Shown here: in pieces, positions 1 through 6,132 of the stretch
Position numbering within the stretch: position 1 is the stretch's first letter
Layout of the letters: every line of letters begins with the position of its first letter
Origin: an uncultured Collinsella sp.
GTDB taxonomy: Bacteria > Actinomycetota > Coriobacteriia > Coriobacteriales > Coriobacteriaceae
Direction of reading: 5' to 3'
Length of the DNA: 6,602 bases
NCBI GenBank assembly: GCA_900544385.1
Contig: UQVD01000101.1
Location: 1-6,602, forward strand
Made by a program: the position numbers and the translations under genes
Notes under the pieces: model-generated
What the model was told of the DNA's origin: nothing
The model's database searches: none
The model's input: only the letters and a program-made list of their open reading frames with translations

Positions 1-21
1 TCAGATGTGTATAAGAGACAG
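1..21 (+). other. Nextera adapter remnant (Tn5 mosaic end), not genomic
   Basis: Bases 3-21 are exactly the 19-bp Tn5 mosaic end used in Nextera libraries (AGATGTGTATAAGAGACAG), and the two preceding bases TC match the end of the Read 1 adapter arm. Genomic sequence begins at about base 22. Reading from base 5 in frame gives the artefact peptide start MCIRDR. This is library-preparation sequence left in the assembly, not a natural transposon end. Confidence 0.97.
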
Positions 22-23
22 GT

Positions 24-914
24 CGAGAGGGACGGGCTCTGACCAGGGCGAAGGCCGAAGCGGTCGCGGCCCTGCGCGCCGAGGGGCACGCGCTCGGGCA
101 CCTGCTCGCATGCGCCGAGCTCAAGAGGTCGACCTACTACTACGCCCTCGCGCACCCGCCGAGGCCCACGCGCCCCGAGCTCCGGGAGGCGGCCGCCGAG
201 ATCTTCTCGCGCACCGCCAACGGCTGCGGGCACCGGCAGATAGCGATGTGCCTCAGGGCCGAAGAGGGGGCCGTGATAGCCGACAAGACCGTGCTCAAGA
301 TGATGCGCGAGATGGGGATTCGCTGCGGTATCAGACGCGAGACGGCCTACCACAGGTACAACTCGTACAGGGGCGTCGTCGGCAGGACGTTCGAGAACGT
401 GATCGCGAGGGATTTCGACGCCGGGGCCCCGTGGCGGAAGCTGGGGACGGACGTCACCGAGTTCAAGGTGGCCGGCGGCAAGGCCTACTGGGCCCCGACG
501 CTGGACTTCTGCACCAAGGAGATCGTGGCGAGCGACATATCGACCACGCCCGACATGTCCCAGCAGGTGAGGATGCTCGACGAGCTGCTGTCCAAGATCC
601 CCGAGGGCGCCGCCCCGACCATGCACTCGGACCGGGGCTGGCAGTACCAGCACGTCTCATACACATCCAGGCTAGAGGCCGCCGGCATCGTCCAGAGCAT
701 GTCCAGGAAGGCGAACTGCATCGACAATGCCGCCACCGAGCAGCTCTTCGGCCACGTCAAGGACGAGTTCTACCGGGGCCGCGAGTGGGAGACGTTCGAG
801 GATTTCAAACGCGACCTGGAGGAATACATAGTCCACTGGAACACGAGCCGGAGGCAGGTAAGATTGAAGGGCCTGACCCCGGAGGAGTTCCGGAATCAGG
901 CCCTCGCGGCCTAG
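24..914 (+). CDS. IS3-family transposase OrfB, 5'-partial (IS150-like DDE transposase)
   Basis: Catalyses cut-and-circularise transposition of the surrounding IS. The reading frame is open from the contig edge and runs about 296 codons, near the full length of an IS3 OrfB, so at most a few N-terminal codons are lost. The N-terminal part (about residues 1-95) is the HTH_21-like DNA-binding region and contains the typical RSTYYY motif (codons about 156-173). The C-terminal part is an integrase-like catalytic core. Its DDE residues are Asp at codon 450 (GTDVTEF), Asp at 630 (HSDRGWQYQ) and Glu at 738 (DNAATEQLF), with 59 and 35 residues between them; the D(35)E spacing is the IS3 hallmark. The protein ends in the usual W-N-x-x-R ... 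TPEEFR tail. The first ATG in frame is at 246, but starting there would delete the DNA-binding domain. OrfB of this family is normally made as an OrfA-OrfB fusion by -1 frameshifting. Arginine is often AGG here, unlike the ABC genes to the right. All catalytic residues are intact. Confidence 0.92.
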   Translation, partial: REGRALTRAKAEAVAALRAEGHALGHLLACAELKRSTYYYALAHPPRPTRPELREAAAEIFSRTANGCGHRQIAMCLRAEEGAVIADKTVLKMMREMGIRCGIRRETAYHRYNSYRGVVGRTFENVIARDFDAGAPWRKLGTDVTEFKVAGGKAYWAPTLDFCTKEIVASDISTTPDMSQQVRMLDELLSKIPEGAAPTMHSDRGWQYQHVSYTSRLEAAGIVQSMSRKANCIDNAATEQLFGHVKDEFYRGREWETFEDFKRDLEEYIVHWNTSRRQVRLKGLTPEEFRNQALAA

Positions 915-926
915 TCGCTATTTAGG

Positions 927-952
927 GCGTCCAAGATTTGGGACGCAGTTCA
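927..952 (-). repeat. Probable right terminal inverted repeat of the IS3-type element
   Basis: Read on the minus strand from 952, the sequence starts TGAACTGCGTCCCAAA, resembling the outer ends of IS150-group elements (5'-TG edge followed by a C-rich block). Inside it, GCGTCC (927-932) and GGACGC (941-946) form a 6-bp inverted repeat with an 8-nt loop. No T-run follows on either strand, so a terminator role is doubtful. The partner repeat is outside the window, so the assignment rests on position and resemblance alone. Confidence 0.55.
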
Positions 953-1018
953 GGTTGGGGAAACGGGCCTCTTTTCTCTCTGGGTTTGTGGATTGGCGAA
1001 GGTGGTATGCTCTGGCAG
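953..1018. other. Short spacer between IS right end and surface-protein stop codon
   Basis: These 66 bp separate the inferred IS end from the TAG stop of the minus-strand surface protein. I see no convincing stem-loop with a T-run on the minus strand. The gene's own terminator may have been displaced by the IS, or transcription may end inside the IS. Confidence 0.4.
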
Positions 1019-2086
1019 CTATTTTGAGTTCCTGATGCGGCGTGTGGCTGTGGCGGTTATTCCGAGGCCTGCGGCGGCGACTGCTGCGAGTGCGATTGCG
1101 CTCGGTGCTGTGTCGCCCGTGTTTGCGAGCTTGTCGGCGGTCATATTTGCTTGCTTGCTGCTGCTCGAGTTCGCCTGCTTGGTGGAGCTTGGCGGGGTAT
1201 TTTTGCCGGTCGCGGGCGAGCTGGCGGGCTGTGTTGCCTCGGCCGGTTGCGCCGAGTTGGAGGGAGGCGTCGTCTCGGTCGGTTTCGTTATCTCGGGCGA
1301 GGCGGCCTTGTCTGCCGCGGCTTTCGCCTCTTCGTATGCCTTGCAGGCGTCGTCATAGGCCGCTTGCGCTTTTTTCAAATTGTCGAGGAGCGCATCTCGC
1401 CAGGCTGTGAACCGGTCGATATCGGCTTTATATTTCTCTACAGCACGTTCACAGTCATTAACTCGTCTTTCCACTCTTCTGAGGCGGTACTGGAACTCGC
1501 GGAGCTCCGTTTCGCAATAGTTTACGTGCGTTTTTGCCGATATGATCTCACTGTGCAACTGCTTTATTTGCTGTTTAGTAGTTTCGACAAACTCCTCGTA
1601 GCCGAGTGCTTCGAGTGTCTTAAGCATCTCATGTTTCTTCTCTAATTCTGCCTGGAGCTCGCTTACCCGGTTGATGGCCCCGTCGTATTTGGCTTGGGCA
1701 GCATCGATGTCCGCTTGCATGGTGGGAAGGAGTTCCCTCCCTTCGGCGGCTTGCGCCGCCATCTTTTCGCGGTACTCTTGAAAACGGGTAATGTCATCAT
1801 TGAATCTCGCAATTTTCTCGGGACTTGCGGCGTTTTTTGCGGCCTCGAGGTTTTTGAGCGCTTCCTGCATGGCTGCATACGCTTTTTCTTTTGCGGCGGC
1901 CGCGTCTTCTGTCTGCGGGGCGCCCGAATTGCCGTTGGCGGCGCTCGTCTGCGAAACGGCCGCACCGGTGGGGGAGCTGGTTTCTGCCGCGATCGCCGCT
2001 ACGGGGGCGATTCCCGCGACAAGTGCCGCGGAAAGGGCGATGCCCACAGTTGCTCGTCTTGCTCTTCTTGCGAGAATGTCGTTCAT
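1019..2086 (-). CDS. LAXTG-anchored coiled-coil surface protein, function unknown
   Basis: Predicted 355-residue exported protein covalently anchored to the cell wall. Residues 1-34 form a signal peptide: a basic start (RRARR at 8-12), a hydrophobic stretch to about 33, and an Ala-rich cleavage region near AIAA. Residues about 63-260 are charged Ala/Glu/Lys/Gln-rich helix with heptad-like spacing, probably long coiled coil or a helical bundle, with cysteines at 191, 212 and 248. Residues about 262-316 are a Pro/Ser/Thr-rich linker with a doubled KQAN. The C-terminus is a complete sorting signal: LANTG at 320-324, a hydrophobic segment at about 328-347 and the basic tail RRIRNSK. LAXTG is the class E sortase variant of high-GC actinobacteria; no sortase gene is in the window. 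The ATG at 2086 is supported by SD GAGGTG five bases upstream. I recognise no adhesin or enzyme family; adhesion or a wall-scaffold role is a guess from architecture. The coding region for the central coil is much AT-richer than the two ends. It is divergent from the ABC operon and convergent with the transposase. Confidence 0.9.
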   Translation of the reverse strand: MNDILARRARRATVGIALSAALVAGIAPVAAIAAETSSPTGAAVSQTSAANGNSGAPQTEDAAAAKEKAYAAMQEALKNLEAAKNAASPEKIARFNDDITRFQEYREKMAAQAAEGRELLPTMQADIDAAQAKYDGAINRVSELQAELEKKHEMLKTLEALGYEEFVETTKQQIKQLHSEIISAKTHVNYCETELREFQYRLRRVERRVNDCERAVEKYKADIDRFTAWRDALLDNLKKAQAAYDDACKAYEEAKAAADKAASPEITKPTETTPPSNSAQPAEATQPASSPATGKNTPPSSTKQANSSSSKQANMTADKLANTGDTAPSAIALAAVAAAGLGITATATRRIRNSK

Positions 2087-2091
2087 CTCGG

Positions 2092-2097
2092 CACCTC
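2092..2097 (-). promoter_or_regulatory. Shine-Dalgarno site of the LAXTG surface protein
   Basis: On the minus strand GAGGTG lies five bases before the ATG at 2086, fixing that start. Farther upstream, TATACT (minus strand, 2137-2142) is a reasonable -10 box, but I find no good -35 at 16-18 bp from it, so the promoter itself stays uncertain. Confidence 0.65.
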
Positions 2098-2227
2098 ATT
2101 TCAAGGGTCGGCGACTAACTTGGTAGCACTAATGTAAGTATATCAGGCGGTCGACCCGACACTGGCTGGGTGTGCGCGTGCCTCTCCGCTTCTTTGGAAA
2201 CCGAATCCCATTAGAAATGGCGAGTTG

Positions 2228-2257
2228 TTTACTCGTCTTTTGGGCTCACCGTACTAT
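2228..2257 (+). promoter_or_regulatory. Candidate sigma-70-type promoter of the ABC exporter operon
   Basis: TTTACT (2228-2233, 4 of 6 matches to TTGACA) and TACTAT (2252-2257, 5 of 6 to TATAAT) are separated by 18 bp and sit about 45 bp upstream of the preferred ATG at 2302. The -10 box overlaps the left arm of the inverted repeat at 2254-2288, so a protein bound there could block RNA polymerase. Assignment is by consensus only. Confidence 0.5.
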
Positions 2258-2288
2258 CATGATTCGAATTGAGTGTGAATGATGATAG
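2254..2288. repeat. 12-bp-arm inverted repeat, candidate operator for the ABC operon
   Basis: CTATCATGATTC (2254-2265) and GAATGATGATAG (2277-2288) are reverse complements at 11 of 12 positions, separated by 11 bp, so the half-site centres lie 23 bp apart, about two helical turns. The left arm overlaps the candidate -10 box. The right arm reaches the first two bases of the SD AGGGAG. This geometry suits a dimeric repressor, such as the MarR or TetR types that often control drug exporters, although no regulator gene is in the window. A hairpin hiding the SD is an alternative, but transcription from the proposed -10 would start within the left arm. Confidence 0.6.
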
Positions 2289-2301
2289 GGAGCGCCTTTT
2301 T

Positions 2302-4167
2302 ATGATTGAGCTGCTCAGGCGTTTTGGTGGCAAGTTTCGCCGGTATATGGTGATCGGCCCAGCGTGCAAGCTGATCGAAGTGATTTTTGACCTGCTGACG
2401 CCGTTGGTGATTGCCCAGATGATCGATAAGGGCATCGGCGCACGCGATGTGAACGCTGTCGTCCACTACGGCATGGTGCTCGCCGCCATGGCTGTGATCG
2501 GCATCTCGTTTACGCTCGTCTGCCAAAAGATGGCGGCGCTCACCTCGCAGGGCATGGGCACCGACATTCGTGGCGCGCTCTACCAGCATATCAACAAGCT
2601 GAGCTATGCCGAACTCGACCGTTTTGGCACGCCGTCGCTCATCACGCGTATCACCAACGACGTCAACCAGGTGCAGCTCGCTGTGGCGCTGGGCGTGCGC
2701 ATGCTCATCCGCTGGCCCTTCCTAGCGGTGGGCTCCATGGTCGCGGCCCTTGCCATCGACCTTAAGCTCGGCATCATCTTTTTGATTTGTACGCCCGCTA
2801 TCGGCCTGGTGTTTTGGTTTGTCATGGCGCGCTGCATTCCGTATTACAAGCAGCTGCAGGCAAAGCTCGACCGCATCGCGCTCATTTGCCGCGAGGGGCT
2901 TTCGGGCGCCCGCGTGGTCCGTGCGTTTGTGCGCGAGGACCACGAGCGCGAGCGCTTTGCCCAAGCCGCCGACGACCAGGCTCATACCGCCATCGCGGTG
3001 GGCAAGCTCTCGTCGATCCTTAACCCTGTAACGTTTTTGGTGATGAACCTTGGTGTGTGCGCCATCCTGTGGGTGGGCGGCATCCAGGTCAACGTGGGCG
3101 AGCTTACGCAGGGCCAGGTCATGGCGTTTGTGAACTACATGACGCAGACCCTTACCTCCATCGTCTACGTCGCCAACCTGGTCGTGGTCTTTACCAAGGC
3201 GAGCGCCAGTGCGTCGCGTATCAACGAGGTGCTCAATTGCGTGCCGAGCATCACCGACGAGGGCAACCAGCCGGTCGAGCTGCCCAAGCCGAGCGAACTG
3301 GCGGGTGGCGCTGCTCCAGTCCCTGCGCTGAGCTTTGACCATGCGAGCTTTTCGTTTGGCGCGGGCGCGGCAAATGCCGTGAGCGATGTGACCCTGGAGC
3401 TCCCGCTGGGCAAGACGCTTGGCATTATCGGCGGTACGGGTAGCGGCAAGTCCACGCTCGTCTCGCTTATCCCGCGCCTGTACGATGCGAGCACCGGCAG
3501 CGTGAGTGTGATGGGCGCCGACGTGCGCACCTGGCCGCTCGACCAGCTGCGCCGTGTGGTCGCGACCGTTCCACAGCGTGCGTCGCTGGTGAGCGGCACC
3601 ATCCGCAGCAACCTGACCTGGCGCGACGAGGCTGCGACCGACGAGGATCTCTGGGCGGCGCTCGACATGGCGCAGGCGAGCGAGTTCGTGCGCAACAAGC
3701 CGCAGGGGCTCGATACCCCGGTCGAGGCGGGCGGTAAGAACTTTAGCGGTGGCCAACGCCAGCGCCTGACCATCGCGCGCGCCCTGGTGGGCTCGCCTCA
3801 GATATTGATCATGGACGATTCTGCCTCGGCGCTCGACTTTAAGACCGACGCGGCGCTTCGCCATGCCATCCGCGAGCGCAGTGTGCGCGGTGCCGCCGAG
3901 GGCGGGCTGCCGCTCACGACCGTCATCGTGAGCCAACGTGTCTCGACCGTTCGCGATGCCGACATGATCTGCGTACTCGACCACGGCTCGGTTGCGGGCC
4001 TGGGCGCGCACGATGAGCTCTACACGACCTGCCAGCTCTACCGCGAGATTTGCCAGTCGCAGCTTCGCCGCGAGGAGCTCGAGGGTCAGCAGGGGAGTAC
4101 GGCGCCCGCGCCCGCCCCAGGCGCCCCGACCGTCCCCACATCCGTCTGCGCAAAGGAGGGCTGCTAA
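2302..4167 (+). CDS. Heterodimeric ABC exporter subunit with degenerate ATP site (TM287/BmrC/LmrC-like)
   Basis: Half-transporter of 621 residues: about six membrane helices (roughly 17-40, 53-76, 131-150, 154-176, 237-260, 272-298) followed by a nucleotide-binding domain. Visible motifs are Walker A GGTGSGKST at 377-385 (Lys383), Q-loop Gln425, signature FSGGQ at 481-485 (canonical) and Walker B ILIMDD with Asp505. The catalytic Glu is replaced by Asp506 and the H-loop His by Gln545 (SQRVST). These two changes mark the degenerate-site subunit of heterodimeric exporters such as TM287/288, and the next gene carries the matching partner. The likely role is ATP-driven efflux of drugs, peptides or lipids across the inner membrane; the substrate cannot be read from sequence. 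I choose ATG 2302 because AGGGAG lies nine bases upstream and MIELLRRF is a normal family start. An in-frame TTG at 2269 would add 11 residues but lacks an SD and would put the operator-like repeat inside the gene. The last 30 or so residues are an Ala/Pro-rich tail that looks disordered. Confidence 0.93.
   Translation: MIELLRRFGGKFRRYMVIGPACKLIEVIFDLLTPLVIAQMIDKGIGARDVNAVVHYGMVLAAMAVIGISFTLVCQKMAALTSQGMGTDIRGALYQHINKLSYAELDRFGTPSLITRITNDVNQVQLAVALGVRMLIRWPFLAVGSMVAALAIDLKLGIIFLICTPAIGLVFWFVMARCIPYYKQLQAKLDRIALICREGLSGARVVRAFVREDHERERFAQAADDQAHTAIAVGKLSSILNPVTFLVMNLGVCAILWVGGIQVNVGELTQGQVMAFVNYMTQTLTSIVYVANLVVVFTKASASASRINEVLNCVPSITDEGNQPVELPKPSELAGGAAPVPALSFDHASFSFGAGAANAVSDVTLELPLGKTLGIIGGTGSGKSTLVSLIPRLYDASTGSVSVMGADVRTWPLDQLRRVVATVPQRASLVSGTIRSNLTWRDEAATDEDLWAALDMAQASEFVRNKPQGLDTPVEAGGKNFSGGQRQRLTIARALVGSPQILIMDDSASALDFKTDAALRHAIRERSVRGAAEGGLPLTTVIVSQRVSTVRDADMICVLDHGSVAGLGAHDELYTTCQLYREICQSQLRREELEGQQGSTAPAPAPGAPTVPTSVCAKEGC
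4152..4160 (+). promoter_or_regulatory. Strong Shine-Dalgarno site of the second ABC gene
   Basis: AAAGGAGGG lies within the last codons of the first ABC gene, seven bases before ATG 4168. The upstream stop TAA (4165-4167) touches that ATG directly. Near-consensus SD plus zero spacing points to translational coupling and roughly equal synthesis of the two subunits. Confidence 0.85.
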
Positions 4168-6027
4168 ATGAATCCGTACACTTCCTCCGGTTCGGTCGCC
4201 ACGATGACGGCCAACGTGTCCGGCAACGATAGCCTCAACGACCTGGGAGACGGTCCGCGCCAGCCCGGCGATCCCGAGCGCTATCCCGTGGGTGCGGTGA
4301 CCCGCCGCCTGCTGGGCTATGTCCGTCCGCACCGCGTCTCGTTTGCGGCATCGTTTTTGAGTGCCGCCGTCTCGGTGATTCTGCAGCTCTACACGCCCAT
4401 TCTCATTGGCGAGGGCATCGACCTTATCGTCGCCGCCGGGCAGGTGGACTTCGATGCGCTGCTGCCGCTCGTTACCAAGCTCGCGATTGTCGTCGTAGGT
4501 GCTGCGGCCTTCCAGTGGCTGCAGGGCTATTGCGTCAACCGCCTGTCTTACGAAACGGTGCGCGACATGCGCGTGGAGGCGAGCGATAAGCTCAGCCGCA
4601 TGCCGCTCAGCTTTATCGACAGCCATGCCCACGGCGACCTTATGAGCCGCGTGGTCAACGACGTCGACCAGGTGGGCGACGGTCTGCTGCAGGGCTTTAC
4701 CCAGCTCTTCACCGGCGTTATCACCATCGTGGGCACGCTCGCGTTTATGCTCTCCATTAACCTGACCATGACGCTCGTGGTGGTGCTCGTCACGCCGCTC
4801 TCCATCTTTGCGGCCGGCGCCATCGCCAAGCTCTCCAACAAAAGCTTTACGGCGCAGCAGCGTATTCAAGGGCAGCTCGGTGGTCATATCGAGGAGTACG
4901 TAGGCGAGCAAAAGCTTGTCGACGCCTTTGCCTATGGTCCCAACGCGCAGCTGCGCTTCGATGCCCTCAATGCCGAGCTCTGCACCGCGGGCGAGCGCGC
5001 GCAGTTTATGGGTTCGCTCTCCAACCCCGGCACGCGCTTTATCAATAACATCATCTATGCCGTGGTCGCTGTGATTGGCTGTGTGGGCGTGATCACGGGC
5101 GTGCCGGCGGCGCTTACGGTGGGCGGCGTGCAGATCTTCCTGTCCTATGCCAACCAGTACACCAAGCCGTTCAACGAGGTCACCAACGTCATTACGCAGA
5201 TTCAGACCGCGTACGCCTCGGCGCGCCGCATGTTTGCGCTGCTCGATGCGCGCGAGCAGGAGCCCGATGCGGCGGATGCCGTGGAACTTGCCGCCCCGCA
5301 GGGCGAGGTCGCCTTTGAGCATGTGGACTTTAGCTACGTGTCCGACCGCAAGCTGCTGCAGGACATCTGCATCGAGGCCAAGCCCGGCATGCGCTTTGCC
5401 CTTGTCGGTCCTACGGGCTGTGGCAAGACGACGCTCATCAATTTGCTACTGCGTTTTTACGATATCGATGCCGGTCGCATTGCGGTCGATGGCCGTTCCT
5501 CGCGTGACTACACGCGCGCAAGCCTGCGCCGCGCCTTTGGCATGGTGCTGCAGGATACGTGGCTGTTCGAGGGCACGGTGGCGGAAAATATCGCCTATGG
5601 TTGTCCCGATGCCACGCGCGAACAGGTTGTCGAGGCGGCCAAGCGCGCGCACGCGCACAAGTTTATCGTGCAGCTGCCAGGCGGCTACGATACAGTGATC
5701 GGCGAGGACGGCGGCACGTTTAGCCAGGGTCAAAAACAGCTGCTGTGCATCGCGCGTGTCATGCTCACCGACCCGGCGATTCTGCTGCTGGACGAGGCGA
5801 CCTCGAGCATCGATACCCGCACCGAGCTGCAGGTTCAGGCGGCATTCGACGAGCTTATGGCTGGCCGCACAAGCTTTGTCGTGGCGCACCGCCTGAGCAC
5901 CATCCGCAACGCCGGCTGCATTCTGGTGATGCGCGACGGCCAGATTATCGAGCGCGGCACGCACGACGAGCTGCTAGCGGCAGGCGGCTTCTACGCCGAA
6001 CTCTACCGCAGCCAATTCGCCCAGTAG
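4168..6027 (+). CDS. Heterodimeric ABC exporter subunit with catalytic ATP site (TM288/BmrD/LmrD-like)
   Basis: Half-transporter of 619 residues and partner of the preceding gene. A polar N-terminal extension of about 40 residues precedes six membrane helices (roughly 57-80, 99-121, 175-196, 198-219, 289-313, 315-335) and the nucleotide-binding domain. Motifs: aromatic A-loop Tyr390, Walker A GPTGCGKTT at 414-422 (Lys420), Q-loop Gln462, Walker B ILLLDE with Asp542 and catalytic Glu543, D-loop SSID, and H-loop His574 (AHRLST). The signature at 518-522 is FSQGQ, with Gln in place of the first Gly of the usual SGGQ. In the heterodimer this altered signature faces the Walker motifs of the first subunit, completing the degenerate site, while this subunit's Walker A/B and His face the intact FSGGQ of the first and form the hydrolytic site. 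The start ATG has a strong SD seven bases upstream and abuts the previous stop. Substrate unknown. Confidence 0.94.
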   Translation: MNPYTSSGSVATMTANVSGNDSLNDLGDGPRQPGDPERYPVGAVTRRLLGYVRPHRVSFAASFLSAAVSVILQLYTPILIGEGIDLIVAAGQVDFDALLPLVTKLAIVVVGAAAFQWLQGYCVNRLSYETVRDMRVEASDKLSRMPLSFIDSHAHGDLMSRVVNDVDQVGDGLLQGFTQLFTGVITIVGTLAFMLSINLTMTLVVVLVTPLSIFAAGAIAKLSNKSFTAQQRIQGQLGGHIEEYVGEQKLVDAFAYGPNAQLRFDALNAELCTAGERAQFMGSLSNPGTRFINNIIYAVVAVIGCVGVITGVPAALTVGGVQIFLSYANQYTKPFNEVTNVITQIQTAYASARRMFALLDAREQEPDAADAVELAAPQGEVAFEHVDFSYVSDRKLLQDICIEAKPGMRFALVGPTGCGKTTLINLLLRFYDIDAGRIAVDGRSSRDYTRASLRRAFGMVLQDTWLFEGTVAENIAYGCPDATREQVVEAAKRAHAHKFIVQLPGGYDTVIGEDGGTFSQGQKQLLCIARVMLTDPAILLLDEATSSIDTRTELQVQAAFDELMAGRTSFVVAHRLSTIRNAGCILVMRDGQIIERGTHDELLAAGGFYAELYRSQFAQ

Positions 6028-6043
6028 GGGTTACCGATTAGCG

Positions 6044-6062
6044 GCAGATGGTTTACATCTGC
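6044..6062 (+). terminator. Possible weak terminator after the ABC operon
   Basis: GCAGATG (6044-6050) and CATCTGC (6056-6062) form a perfect 7-bp stem with a 5-nt loop, 16 bp after the operon's TAG stop. It is followed by GTTGTTAGT rather than a clean T-run, so termination may be inefficient or Rho-dependent, or the repeat may have another role. Confidence 0.45.
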
Positions 6063-6090
6063 GTTGTTAGTACTAAGATATTCATCTAAT
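6052..6090 (+). promoter_or_regulatory. AT-rich candidate promoter region of the flavodoxin gene
   Basis: Two overlapping possibilities are visible: TTTACA (6052-6057) with TAAGAT (6074-6079) at 16 bp, or TTGTTA (6064-6069) with TCTAAT (6085-6090) at 15 bp. The region also holds the perfect palindrome TTAGTACTAA (6067-6076) and the inverted pair CTAAT/ATTAG (6086-6090 and 6098-6102). The sharp AT-rich dip in a GC-rich contig supports a promoter here, but I cannot choose between the pairs. Confidence 0.35.
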
Positions 6091-6132
6091 AAATTGCATT
6101 AGTGGCTTTAGTTTTGGGGGAAACGAGGCAAC

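Larger units (their letters stand above)
22..952 (+). mobile_element. IS3-family (IS150-like) insertion sequence, right part only
   Basis: This stretch holds an IS3-type OrfB transposase and, 38 bp after its stop, a plausible right terminus. The inferred end lies at 952 and reads inward on the minus strand as TGAACTGCGTCCC, which has the TG...CA edge and G/C-rich start typical of IS3-family terminal repeats. The left terminal repeat and nearly all of orfA are missing because the contig ends here, so neither the matching left repeat nor the 3-4 bp target duplication can be checked. The next genomic bases, GGT or GGTT from 953, would be the duplication candidate. Multi-copy IS elements often break short-read assemblies, which fits a contig ending inside one. 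The exact boundary at 952 is an inference. Confidence 0.8.

Noticed and set aside
3..21. Tn5/IS50 mosaic end as a natural transposon boundary
   Set aside because: The 19-bp sequence is the engineered Nextera mosaic end, and the other contig end continues into Read 1 arm, index and P5, so it is library adapter.
5..925. A 306-codon open frame overlapping the transposase in another frame
   Set aside because: It begins inside the adapter (MCIRDR) and its Arg/Gly/Pro-rich translation is a frame shadow; the OrfB frame has the DDE motif.
993..1645. Plus-strand open frames opposite the LAXTG protein gene
   Set aside because: Their hydrophobic or Arg-rich translations mirror the Ala/Ser/Pro/Lys-rich minus-strand gene, which has an SD, signal peptide and complete sorting signal.
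2149..2156. GGTCGACC palindrome in the divergent intergenic region
   Set aside because: An 8-bp palindrome is expected by chance in GC-rich DNA, and it has no clear relation to a promoter element.
2722..5322. An 866-codon open frame on the minus strand opposite both ABC genes
   Set aside because: It is antisense to two genes with intact, correctly placed ABC motifs. Its translation is His/Arg/Ala/Gly-rich with no recognisable domain, as expected for the shadow of GC-rich codons.
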